Assembly (NCBI GenBank): GCA_021158725.1
Contig: JAGGUB010000066.1
Location: 1 to 35,947 of the forward strand
Reading direction: 5' to 3'
Source of the DNA: Caldifarciminota bacterium
GTDB taxonomy: Bacteria > Hydrothermota > UBA3073 > NMUJ01
Length of the DNA: 35,947 nucleotides
Position numbers and translations under genes: made by a program. The notes under the pieces are model-generated. The model searched no databases, was not told the DNA's origin, and saw nothing but the letters and a program-made list of their open reading frames with translations. The number at the start of each line of letters is the position of its first letter. Within the stretch, counting starts at the first letter, position 1. Positions 9,141-18,602 of this stretch are shown here, piece after piece.

Positions 9141-10072
9141 TGCCGGCCAACTTGCCACCACAATACTTTGCTGCTGAAAAGCGTTACCGTGAGGCAAAGA
9201 CACCCGAGGATAAGATCAAGGCGCTTGAGGAGATGCTCGCTATAATGCCAAAACACAAAGGTACAGACAAACTACAAGCTGCCCTCAGGGCAAAAATTGC
9301 CAAATTCCGTCGTATCATCGAAGAGCAAAAACGCACCGGTAAAGGTAGATACGCTTTTTATATTGAAAAGGAGGGCGCTGGCCAGGTGATACTTGTTGGT
9401 GCACCCAATTCCGGCAAATCGCTCATCATGAGACGGCTCACCAACACCGACACTAAAGTAGCCCCATATCCCTTTACTACTACAGGACCGGTGGTTGGCA
9501 TGATGGAGTTTGAGGATATCAAGATACAGTTGGTAGATCTACCACCGCTCACCGAATCACCGATGCCGGGACTGTTCGGCATCATACATGATAGCGATGC
9601 ATTGTTGTGGATACATGATGTGACAGATCCCAACCCCATACGTATAGAAACGGAGAAACAACAGCTACTGGCACGCAAACCCCAAGATAAGATATTGGTA
9701 GTTATCAACAAGGTTGATTTGGTGAACCCACCCTCACTCGATAGGTGGCGCTCCCTCTTGCACGACTTTAAGCTACACTTCATATCCGCACAAACCCTAC
9801 AAGGGTTGGAGGAGCTACGTCGTATGATATTCGATATCTTAGCTGTTATAAGAGTCTACACCAAAGCACCTGGCAAACCCATAGAGTACAGTGACCCGTT
9901 AATTTTACCAAAAGGTAGCACATTATTGGATGCCGCCGAAGAGATACATAAGGATTTTGCCCATAAGCTCAAATATGCACGCCTATGGCGTGGCACCTCC
10001 ATAAAGGGGCTTAGGGTTGAAAAGAATTATATACTTGAGGATCGTGACGTGGTAGAATTTCACATTAAATAG
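9140..10072 (+). CDS. DRG/Obg-like GTPase with C-terminal TGS domain
   Basis: G1 GAPNSGKS, G3 position DLPP, G4 NKVD, C-terminal TGS-like LPKGSTLLDAAEEIHKDFAHKLKYARLW; TGATG overlap with manC. Confidence 0.85.
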   Translation: MPANLPPQYFAAEKRYREAKTPEDKIKALEEMLAIMPKHKGTDKLQAALRAKIAKFRRIIEEQKRTGKGRYAFYIEKEGAGQVILVGAPNSGKSLIMRRLTNTDTKVAPYPFTTTGPVVGMMEFEDIKIQLVDLPPLTESPMPGLFGIIHDSDALLWIHDVTDPNPIRIETEKQQLLARKPQDKILVVINKVDLVNPPSLDRWRSLLHDFKLHFISAQTLQGLEELRRMIFDILAVIRVYTKAPGKPIEYSDPLILPKGSTLLDAAEEIHKDFAHKLKYARLWRGTSIKGLRVEKNYILEDRDVVEFHIK

Positions 10073-10095
10073 CACGCATTTACCCGCATAAAAGG

Positions 10096-10123
10096 TTGAC
10101 AATTTGTGGATAACTTTTATTTA
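10096..10123 (+). promoter_or_regulatory. Candidate promoter for speD
   Basis: Perfect TTGACA, 16 nt spacer, TATTTA; then about an 80-nt leader to the speD ATG. Confidence 0.5.
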
Positions 10124-10210
10124 AATAATTCGTACAACTGGAGGGTATTTGACACGGTGAGGCGTCGAATGTCAACGGTTTTATTTTCAGCCAAAAAGGA
10201 GGTGACAAAG

Positions 10211-10609
10211 ATGAAGCGAGCCTTGGGTACCCATATATTGTTGGAGTTTTGGGGTTGTGATCCGCTCGTACTCACCAATAGTGCACGGATAAAGGAAGCA
10301 CTCGACACAGCCGCACGTGCGAGTAACGCAAAAGTGGTCACCGATTTCTATCACCAGTTCCACCCCTACGGCGTATCGGGCGTGATCATCATAGAGGAGT
10401 CACACTTCAGTATCCACACATGGCCCGAGTATGGTTATGCTGCTATCGACCTATTCTACTGTGCTGAAGAGGATATCGACATCGACACCGCTATTGAGGT
10501 GCTACGTAGCCACCTGAAACCCACCCGTATCAACGTTATCGAGCTGAAGCGCGGCCTGCTGGTTGATACGTCGGTCACAACAGAGGAGGTTCATGGAAGA
10601 CGACTCTAA
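10211..10609 (+). CDS. speD: S-adenosylmethionine decarboxylase proenzyme
   Basis: Pyruvoyl cleavage motif EESHFSIHTWPEYGYAAIDLFYC; SD aaaaaggaggtgac; start at MKRALGTHILLEFWGCDP. Confidence 0.95.
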   Translation: MKRALGTHILLEFWGCDPLVLTNSARIKEALDTAARASNAKVVTDFYHQFHPYGVSGVIIIEESHFSIHTWPEYGYAAIDLFYCAEEDIDIDTAIEVLRSHLKPTRINVIELKRGLLVDTSVTTEEVHGRRL

Positions 10610-11510
10610 CAGTCTCTGGTACGAGGAACGCTTTACGGAAAGTTTACGTTACATGTGTAGGGTAGATACATACATTTTTTCACATAAGAGTAGATGGCAA
10701 AAAATTGAAATCTTACATACAAAAGTTTGGGGCAAAGTACTTTTCCTTGATGGCAAAATACAATCCGCACAAATTGATGAATTCATATTCCATGAAGCTC
10801 TCGTCCATACACCAATGTTTGTACACCCAGCACCACACAAGGTGCTGGTAATAGGTGGTGGCGAAGGTGCCGACCTACGTGAAATCCTGCGCCATAACAC
10901 TGTTGACAAAGTCGTGATGGTAGACATAGACGGTGAACTCGTAGATGCATGCAAGAAGTATCTACCTGAATGGTCATGTGGTGCATTCGACGACCCGCGT
11001 GTCGAGCTCCACATAGACGACGGTAGGGATTGGCTCACCCGTTGCGAGGACAAATTTGACATCGTGATTATCGATCTCACAGAGCCGCTCGAGGGTGGGC
11101 CATCACTTAAGCTTTTCACACGCGAATTTTATGAGTTGGTCAAATCCTCCCTAACCCCCGAAGGTGTAATAAGTGTACAATCAGGGTCAGCTGCACCCTC
11201 ACACTGTCGATTTTTCTCCTCCGTATATAAAACATTACGTGCAGTCTTCCCCATAGTGAGCCCTTACTGGGCGTACATATACACGTTTCAGATGCCGTGG
11301 GGGTTCAACCTCGCAACCCTAACCCTTGACCCGCTTGTGGATACCACCACCTTAGAGAGACGTCAAACCGAACGCCAAGTTACTGGTTTACGATATTACT
11401 CACCGCACCTCCACAGAGCTATGTTCACATTACCTGTCTACCTTCAAAAAGCGCTCACCGAAGATGGTTATGTTATTGAAGATAACACACCATATGTATG
11501 GGAGGCATAA
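10593..11510 (+). CDS. speE: Polyamine aminopropyltransferase, thermospermine-synthase (ACL5)-like
   Basis: LFLDGKIQSAQIDEFIFHEALVH, VIGGGEGADLREILRH, DLTEPLEGGPSLKLFTREFYE; start at MEDDSNSLWYEERF with SD gaggaggt. Confidence 0.9.
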   Translation: MEDDSNSLWYEERFTESLRYMCRVDTYIFSHKSRWQKIEILHTKVWGKVLFLDGKIQSAQIDEFIFHEALVHTPMFVHPAPHKVLVIGGGEGADLREILRHNTVDKVVMVDIDGELVDACKKYLPEWSCGAFDDPRVELHIDDGRDWLTRCEDKFDIVIIDLTEPLEGGPSLKLFTREFYELVKSSLTPEGVISVQSGSAAPSHCRFFSSVYKTLRAVFPIVSPYWAYIYTFQMPWGFNLATLTLDPLVDTTTLERRQTERQVTGLRYYSPHLHRAMFTLPVYLQKALTEDGYVIEDNTPYVWEA

Positions 11511-12832
11511 TGGGCCGTAAACGTGTCATCATCATGGGAGCTGCAGGTAGAGATTTCCACAACTTCAATGTACTCTTTCGTGACAATCCCACCTACGAAG
11601 TGGTCGCATTTACGGCTACTCAGATACCAAACATCGAAAATAGAATCTATCCACCTGAATTAGCTGGTAAGCTCTATCCCAACGGTATCCCCATCTATCC
11701 AGAAGACGAACTCCCTACACTTATAAAGAAACACCACATAGATATCGTCGTCTTCTCCTACAGCGACGTATCGCACCAATACGTAATGGAACGTGCCTCT
11801 AAGGTGTTAGCTGCAGGTGCCAACTTCATGCTTTTAGGCCCACAGGATACCATGTTGAAGTCACGCTTACCTGTAATCTCCATAACTGCCACCCGTACAG
11901 GCTCAGGTAAGAGCCAAACCACCCGTAAGGTTGCCAAGCTACTGAAATCGCATGGCAAAAACGTTGTCATCGTACGCCACCCCATGCCCTACGGTGACCT
12001 ACGTAAGCAGATTACGCAGAGGTTTGCATCTCTCGACGATCTCGATCGCCACAACTGCACCATAGAGGAACGTGAGGAATACGAACCCCATATCAACAAC
12101 GGTATCGTAGTTTATGCAGGTGTCGATTATGAACAGATCCTACGTGAAGCCGAATCCGAAGCCGACATCATAATATGGGATGGCGGTAACAATGACTTAC
12201 CGTTTTTCAAACCCGACCTATCAATCGTAGTAACTGATCCACATCGCCCCGGTAACGAAACCTCTTACTATCCCGGGCTTGTCAACCTACTCCTTGCGGA
12301 TGTGGTTATAGTCAACAAAATCGATTCCGCCAAATGGTCAGACATCCAAACCGTACTCGTAAACATCAAGAAGTACAACCCCCATGCCACCATCATAGAG
12401 GCAGCCTCCCCGATATTTGTCGAGCACCCCGATCGCATAAATGGTAAAGCTGTGTTAGTAGTAGAAGATGGCCCCACACTCACTCATGGTGAGATGCCCT
12501 ATGGAGCAGGCATCATAGCTGCACAGAAGTATGGTGCCAGAGAGATCATCGACCCACGTCCATATGCAAAAGGTAGCATCAAACAAACATTCGCCAAATA
12601 TCCACATATTGGATCATTACTACCAGCCATGGGTTACAGTGAGACACAGATAAAAGAGCTTGCTACCACGATAAACAGCATCCCTTACGAAACATTAATA
12701 ATAGCTACCCCAATAGACTTGCGGCGGTTGATCTCTATCGATAAACCCAGCTGTCGTGTAAAGTACGAACTCGAAGAGATAGGCTCCCCCAAGCTTGACG
12801 ACGTATTACGTCCATTTTATGCTCAACCTTGA
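11510..12832 (+). CDS. Cyclic 2,3-diphosphoglycerate synthetase-like P-loop protein
   Basis: MGAAGRDFHNFNVLFRDNP, TRTGSGKSQTTRK P-loop, VRHPMPYGDL, IIWDGGNNDLPFFKPDL, INKID-type motif; start overlaps the speE stop (TAATG). Confidence 0.8.
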   Translation: MGRKRVIIMGAAGRDFHNFNVLFRDNPTYEVVAFTATQIPNIENRIYPPELAGKLYPNGIPIYPEDELPTLIKKHHIDIVVFSYSDVSHQYVMERASKVLAAGANFMLLGPQDTMLKSRLPVISITATRTGSGKSQTTRKVAKLLKSHGKNVVIVRHPMPYGDLRKQITQRFASLDDLDRHNCTIEEREEYEPHINNGIVVYAGVDYEQILREAESEADIIIWDGGNNDLPFFKPDLSIVVTDPHRPGNETSYYPGLVNLLLADVVIVNKIDSAKWSDIQTVLVNIKKYNPHATIIEAASPIFVEHPDRINGKAVLVVEDGPTLTHGEMPYGAGIIAAQKYGAREIIDPRPYAKGSIKQTFAKYPHIGSLLPAMGYSETQIKELATTINSIPYETLIIATPIDLRRLISIDKPSCRVKYELEEIGSPKLDDVLRPFYAQP

Positions 12833-13460
12833 TAGAGCTGTAGAAATACAGCGCCGTCTACGTACGAAGGTAATCCTACAGCCACCCCATGTACCTATAA
12901 ACCTGATCGGTGCATGTGACGTAAGCTTCAAATCCCAGTTTGGGGTAGCTGTTTGTGCCACATTCAATCTACACGATCTTACGCTGGTTGAAACCGCACA
13001 TCACACCATGCCAACATATATACCCTATGTGCCGGGGTTGCTCAGCTTTCGTGAGCTACCCTTCATCATACGTACATTACTGAAGTTACAAAGGATGCCC
13101 GACCTCCTATTAGTAGATGGTCACGGTATCGCACACCCCAGAAGGTTTGGACTCGCCTCCCATGTAGGTGTTGTGCTGAATATACCCAGCATAGGGTGTG
13201 CCAAGTCCTGTCTCATAGGTGAGTACAATCCACCCAACCCCACTCGTGGCGCTTATAGCTGGCTATACGATGACGGTGAAAAGATCGGTCTCGTCATCCG
13301 TACCGCTACTAATGTCAACCCCATATTTGTATCACCCGGCCATAAAGTTGACTTCACCACCGCATATAAGTTTATCTTACGTACAACCAAACACCGTATA
13401 CCGGAACCTCTCCGCTATGTGGATATAGCCAGCAGAAACTTAGCTACAAAATCAATTTGA
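12819..13460 (+). CDS. nfi: Endonuclease V
   Basis: GACDVSF, YIPYVPGLLSFRELP, LLVDGHGIAHPRRFGLASHVGV; start at MLNLDRAVEIQ. Confidence 0.93.
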   Translation: MLNLDRAVEIQRRLRTKVILQPPHVPINLIGACDVSFKSQFGVAVCATFNLHDLTLVETAHHTMPTYIPYVPGLLSFRELPFIIRTLLKLQRMPDLLLVDGHGIAHPRRFGLASHVGVVLNIPSIGCAKSCLIGEYNPPNPTRGAYSWLYDDGEKIGLVIRTATNVNPIFVSPGHKVDFTTAYKFILRTTKHRIPEPLRYVDIASRNLATKSI

Positions 13461-14060
13461 TCTATGCCCTATTTTGGGTTCCTCACCCTTGACCAATCGC
13501 TTGATGTTCGGTATATGCCTACATATCACAAACACTGCACCAAATATTGCCAACACCAGCACCGACGTAAGTTCACGTTGCGTCAGAAACAGAACTATCG
13601 GCATACTTACAGCAGCTATCATCGATGCCACCGATACTATACGTACGGCAGCTAATACGGCCACCCATACACCAAACGCAATACCTGCAGCTATTGGGGC
13701 TAACGGTATAAACACACCTAACCCAGTTGCCACCCCCCTACCACCACGCAACTTCAGATATATAGGGAAAGCGTGCCCCACGATCGCACCTGCACCCGTA
13801 CAACATGCTATTATAGGTTCGTGCGTCCATCGTAACATCAACCACACCGGTAACCCACCCTTTGCCACATCTAACAGAAAAGCCATCACCCCCCACCTGA
13901 AGCCTGCCACCCGCATGACGTTTGTCGCCCCTATGTTACCGCTACCATATTTACGTACATCAACCCCTTTGATAGCATACACGAGTATAAACCCAAACGG
14001 TATGCCACCTATAAAATAACCCAACAAGAACGGCGCTACCACAAATTTTAAGGCTTCCAT
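13452..14060 (-). CDS. plsY: Glycerol-3-phosphate acyltransferase PlsY (paralog 1)
   Basis: GSGNIGATNVMR, LRGGRGVATGLGVF, multi-TM. Confidence 0.92.
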   Translation of the reverse strand: MEALKFVVAPFLLGYFIGGIPFGFILVYAIKGVDVRKYGSGNIGATNVMRVAGFRWGVMAFLLDVAKGGLPVWLMLRWTHEPIIACCTGAGAIVGHAFPIYLKLRGGRGVATGLGVFIPLAPIAAGIAFGVWVAVLAAVRIVSVASMIAAVSMPIVLFLTQRELTSVLVLAIFGAVFVICRHIPNIKRLVKGEEPKIGHRSN

Positions 14061-17000
14061 TTACCTCCCTTTCCATAAATCATGAGCTCCAACTTCTTAT
14101 AACCACGTTTGGCAGGTTTGGCAACCTCAAATCTATACTCATCCTCTACATCGGTATCTATGTATGAATTGCCATCCCTTATAACCACTCGGTAGGGGAA
14201 ACCATGTGACCGCCACCTAAGGGTGACAACCGAATCTCTTGTGTTCACATTGACATACAGTGGATACACTACTGGGACGGTTTCAACATTCACTATCGCA
14301 TATTTATCAGACGCAAACCCCACATCCAGTATCGGTACAAACATATATACGTAATCGATAGATGTATCGGGTTCGGGCGGCTTAGGGTACGACTCACCAT
14401 CCACCACTATGTATAATGCACTATCTACCATATCACCAACCCTGGCATAGAACTGTAGTGCGGGGCTGACCTCAACCCTATCCTTCCCAGTAGCGTGTTT
14501 AGGGTATATCCTCAACAATGGAAACCCATACGCATAATATCCCACTGCGTATGCCTTCACCCAATACGCGATATATGGTTGCATGATAATCCTAATATGG
14601 TAAGCTCCATTGTAAAATTCCCATAGAATAGGTTCGATCCATCCCATATCTTTAGCTTCCTGCAATGTAGCATAACGTAGTGGTTGCCCCCATACACGCC
14701 AGATAACTTTTACGGTTTGCCAATCCACCGGCCACTCGTACGGGTTACCGATAAGGTTCCACCCATCCACCAGATTAACCGTATATGGTACATCTTTTAC
14801 GGTATGCCCCTTTATAACGATATCTACGGTATCCTTGATGAGATACCCACACCCTGGCTCTACCCTATTGGTTGGCTTGAACCCATCTGCTTCCCATCTG
14901 TATAACCTTAAGTTGCACGTATCGAGTTGCCCAGGCTCCGGATAGATTGGCAATGATATCAACTTATACCCCTGCGAAGTTATCTCCACCTTATATGGCA
15001 TCCGTATAAGTAATGGCGGTAACTTCTCGGCTATCTTAACATGTTCGGTCCAACTCGTCTCCGGCCCACATATCGCATATACTTTGTAATCCCCTCTTGG
15101 TAAATTATACTGAAAATATCCATCACCATCGGTAGCCACCGTATCTACTGGGTGGTTGGTTGCTATATCTATGAAATAGACAGTTGCCTGTACTCCATTA
15201 TCCCAACCACCTTTCACCACCCTACCCTTACCCCACGGCCTCTCTAATGTAACAAATGGGTCACCGAACATACTCAACCCCCATATCAACGTCGGTATTG
15301 TTATATCTGTCCACCTATGGTGTAAAGCTTTAGGGTTGACCACCTCCACCTTATAAGCCCAATAAGCTTCACCAAACGTATATCCCTTGCACATACCCCT
15401 GTACATGAGCTCATGTTCATCAGTCCCTACACTTCTTGTTGCTGCAAGTACAGCCACCGTCATGGGGTTACCAAACATGTACGCTGCTGGTAGATAATAC
15501 TCATCACCCGTTTCTGTAAAATCACCCGCATGACATCCCCATATAAACAGTATCAGCGGTCCATAAGGTACCTCAGCTATCTTCCATGTGTAAACTTCAC
15601 GATACGGCCCCTTATCATACTGGTGGAACAATGCACACGCATGTGTCCATATTTCGACGATATCCCATCCCTTACGTAACATATCAAGATAATGTGCACC
15701 ATAACCCAACCAGAACCTGTTACCATAGGATTCGACCCCCTCTGCTCCGTAGATAGATGTGAGCACTTTACCTACGATAGGGGTAGCACCCCCAAAATCG
15801 TTATGACAGTGTACCAACCCCCTATACGGGGCTATCAACTTACCCGCATGTAGTTTGTGCACCTTTTCGAAGAAATACTTGAGGTCATCCACCCCCTTCG
15901 GTGAACGAATCCAGCTCACCCATATCTGAGGGTAACAATCTTCCCCCCATATGTATTTATCAAGGTACCCATCACCACTTGTATCGTAGAATTCACCCTC
16001 AAGGTTCTCGTAATACAGTGAAATCAAATATCTATCACCCCACGGTGCTGCCCACATCGGTACAGGTAGGTTACCAACAAGTATCGCACCGGTTATTGAA
16101 TCGCTTCGGTATAGGCTTTTCAGATACTCACGTAACTCCTCAGGTGTGTACCAACTCTCTGCATGTATGGTGATATCTATCGGTAGCTTTGCCTCAACAT
16201 CCTCTTTGTATTGTTCAATGTATGGTTTCAACTCCGGGTATATATCATAGGGGAGTATCAATGCGACTCGCTCCATAAGCGTATCACCAGGGGTACCAAA
16301 CCGCTTCACCAACATACTATCAAAATACAGATATGGAGTAGGCATGTAACTTTCCGTAAACGGTTCGTTCTTTATTGGATGGGGTTGCACTTCTATCTCC
16401 AGTTCATGCCTGGGGAACGATATCTGCTGCTTATGTTTGATGTACAGTTTCAACTGATATTTACCCGGTACGTTCGGTGTCCGTAACACCAAAACCGTAT
16501 CCAACGTATCACCAACCGCTACATTGGTAAGCGGCCACCTAACCTCGCATAGTTTACCATTACGTTCGTACCATTCACCAACAATCGTCACGTTGGAGTG
16601 CCATCCCTTATTACCGTAGTTCACTACTTTTACCTTCAAGCTATCCTCCATACCTATCTGCATCGATCTGGGGTAATACACAATATCGAGCCACCCTTCA
16701 TAATCCTTTGTACTGGATGTAAACTTATACACGTAACCATCGTCCGCCGATACGTATATAGCAGTACCGTCGGTTATCACTCTACCATTCACCGGCTTAC
16801 CTATATCATAAGCCCAGATTGAATCACCCGCTTCCGCATCCACCACGTATAGCTTGCCATCCATCGACCCAAAGCATACCACATCATTGTACAGCAATGG
16901 GTATGACTTAACGAGTTCACCCGTCCTATATCGCCATACTATTTCACCATCTTCTGTACTGATCGCATATAAGCTGCTATCAGCTACCACATACACCAGA

Positions 17001-17713
17001 TTGTCGGTCACCACCGGTGGCGCATTTATCAACGCACCCAAATCTCTCACCCATACGAGATCACCCTCAACCGTCAGCACATACAATTTGTCCGACCCTA
17101 TGAATATTTTATCTTTGTAAACCACCGGCGAATTATCCACCTTATACCCCATATCGTATTCCCATAGGGGGTCACCCCTGTAATTATAAGCATAAAGTAT
17201 ACCATCAGTCGCACCTACAACTATTATCGTGTCATAAACTGCTGGTGTGGTATAGACCAACCCACGTGTTTTACGACGCCATAATAACTTACCATTATGG
17301 TTGAGCACAAATATACCAAGCTGATCCGCCACCAATATATTGCCATCCGGTAGCAGCTGTGGTATTGCACTTAACTCCCATCCCGTTTTGTATATCCAGA
17401 CCACAGTATCATTACGGAATGCGTAGACATTACCATCAAATGCTGTAGCAATAAATCGATCTCCAAGAAACAATGTCCCGTTGAACGCCTCATACCACCT
17501 ATCACCGAGCTTAAACTGCCACAGTATATTGCCAGTCTTTGCATCAACTCGTGTCAGGTTATGCCCATAGATGTACAGGTAAGGCTCATTATACTGGATA
17601 GCGAACGACCATGCATCCTTCTCCGATTTCACTTTCCAAACAGGATGCCATGCCATCATCAACACCAACAGAATACACATCATCCCCCCTGCTACTGGGC
17701 TAAATCTCGGCAC
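14048..17713 (-). CDS. Secreted PQQ-type beta-propeller, CARDB-like and clan CD (C25/gingipain-like) peptidase protein
   Basis: N-terminal signal; repeated propeller blades (GNILWQF, GKLLWRR, GDPLWEY, GDLVWVR, GEIVWRY, GDSIWAY); peptidase-like segment with EIWTHACALFH and LFIWGCHAGDF; later Ig-like/carboxypeptidase-regulatory-like segments. Confidence 0.8.
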   Translation of the reverse strand: MPRFSPVAGGMMCILLVLMMAWHPVWKVKSEKDAWSFAIQYNEPYLYIYGHNLTRVDAKTGNILWQFKLGDRWYEAFNGTLFLGDRFIATAFDGNVYAFRNDTVVWIYKTGWELSAIPQLLPDGNILVADQLGIFVLNHNGKLLWRRKTRGLVYTTPAVYDTIIVVGATDGILYAYNYRGDPLWEYDMGYKVDNSPVVYKDKIFIGSDKLYVLTVEGDLVWVRDLGALINAPPVVTDNLVYVVADSSLYAISTEDGEIVWRYRTGELVKSYPLLYNDVVCFGSMDGKLYVVDAEAGDSIWAYDIGKPVNGRVITDGTAIYVSADDGYVYKFTSSTKDYEGWLDIVYYPRSMQIGMEDSLKVKVVNYGNKGWHSNVTIVGEWYERNGKLCEVRWPLTNVAVGDTLDTVLVLRTPNVPGKYQLKLYIKHKQQISFPRHELEIEVQPHPIKNEPFTESYMPTPYLYFDSMLVKRFGTPGDTLMERVALILPYDIYPELKPYIEQYKEDVEAKLPIDITIHAESWYTPEELREYLKSLYRSDSITGAILVGNLPVPMWAAPWGDRYLISLYYENLEGEFYDTSGDGYLDKYIWGEDCYPQIWVSWIRSPKGVDDLKYFFEKVHKLHAGKLIAPYRGLVHCHNDFGGATPIVGKVLTSIYGAEGVESYGNRFWLGYGAHYLDMLRKGWDIVEIWTHACALFHQYDKGPYREVYTWKIAEVPYGPLILFIWGCHAGDFTETGDEYYLPAAYMFGNPMTVAVLAATRSVGTDEHELMYRGMCKGYTFGEAYWAYKVEVVNPKALHHRWTDITIPTLIWGLSMFGDPFVTLERPWGKGRVVKGGWDNGVQATVYFIDIATNHPVDTVATDGDGYFQYNLPRGDYKVYAICGPETSWTEHVKIAEKLPPLLIRMPYKVEITSQGYKLISLPIYPEPGQLDTCNLRLYRWEADGFKPTNRVEPGCGYLIKDTVDIVIKGHTVKDVPYTVNLVDGWNLIGNPYEWPVDWQTVKVIWRVWGQPLRYATLQEAKDMGWIEPILWEFYNGAYHIRIIMQPYIAYWVKAYAVGYYAYGFPLLRIYPKHATGKDRVEVSPALQFYARVGDMVDSALYIVVDGESYPKPPEPDTSIDYVYMFVPILDVGFASDKYAIVNVETVPVVYPLYVNVNTRDSVVTLRWRSHGFPYRVVIRDGNSYIDTDVEDEYRFEVAKPAKRGYKKLELMIYGKGGKWKP

Positions 17714-18602
17714 CCGGCGGTTGGCTCCTTATGTTATTTGCGGCATTAATCAAACGTTTCACATACTTTATCGTGGTACGCTTTACACCTACCTCTTTTG
17801 CGATAGCATCATCGTCCATGTTCTTTTCGATACCCAATAGAATAAGGTCGAGCTTCTCATAGGTCAACTTAAGTGCCAACTCATCCGTAATACCCGGCAA
17901 CAAGTCCGGGCTGGGTAGCTTCTTGATGATCTTATCAGGTACACCCAAATAGCGTGCAAGTTGCTTCACCTGCGTCTTATAGAGGTTTTTAATCGGCATA
18001 ATATCAGCTGCGTTATCACCGTACTTAACGAAGAACCCCGTCATGTCCTCGGTTTTGTTACTCGTGCCCACAACAAGATAGTGCAATCTCTCCGCCCATA
18101 AGTATAGGGTGACCATCCTCACTCTATGCTTTATCCTGTAGTATGCTTCTATAGGGTGCATCCAATCAAATGTCGCACCTTCTAACCCACCCAAAAATGG
18201 GTTCAAATTCTTCGGCACCACCCTATATCCAGCACGTACCAACCCCGATAATATGCGTTTCATATCCATTATCCTTCGTGGCAACATATCGTACACACCA
18301 AACCTCTCCAGTATCGGTGATATATCGATAATCTCCGTTTCTATACCAAAAGTATCTGCAACCAGCTTCGCATCCTCTACGGTATCATCGTGTGAATCCC
18401 TCTCCGGCATTATGAGAGCCAACACATTCTGTGGAAGTGTCGCCCTCACACACAAACCAGCCACACAAGCTGAATCAAGCCCACCCGACAACCCCAGTAT
18501 GAGCCCCTTGCGGTTGGATTTCGTCAAATGGTATCGGATGAAATCAACAATCTTTGCTGTAACTTGCTCTTCGTCAATCCTTATACTCTCTTTAAGCGAC
18601 AT
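17700..18602 (-). CDS. nadE: NAD(+) synthetase (ammonia-dependent type)
   Basis: LGLSGGLDSACVAGL PP-loop; VVGTSNKTEDMTGFFVKYGDNAADIMPI. Confidence 0.95.
   Translation of the reverse strand: MSLKESIRIDEEQVTAKIVDFIRYHLTKSNRKGLILGLSGGLDSACVAGLCVRATLPQNVLALIMPERDSHDDTVEDAKLVADTFGIETEIIDISPILERFGVYDMLPRRIMDMKRILSGLVRAGYRVVPKNLNPFLGGLEGATFDWMHPIEAYYRIKHRVRMVTLYLWAERLHYLVVGTSNKTEDMTGFFVKYGDNAADIMPIKNLYKTQVKQLARYLGVPDKIIKKLPSPDLLPGITDELALKLTYEKLDLILLGIEKNMDDDAIAKEVGVKRTTIKYVKRLINAANNIRSQPPGAEI

Noticed and set aside
13474-14019. 181-aa plus-strand ORF antisense to plsY1 (and a similar 142-aa ORF at 21436-21864 antisense to plsY2)
   Set aside because: Same type of shadow ORF over both PlsY paralogs, explained by codon usage of the real gene; no independent signals.
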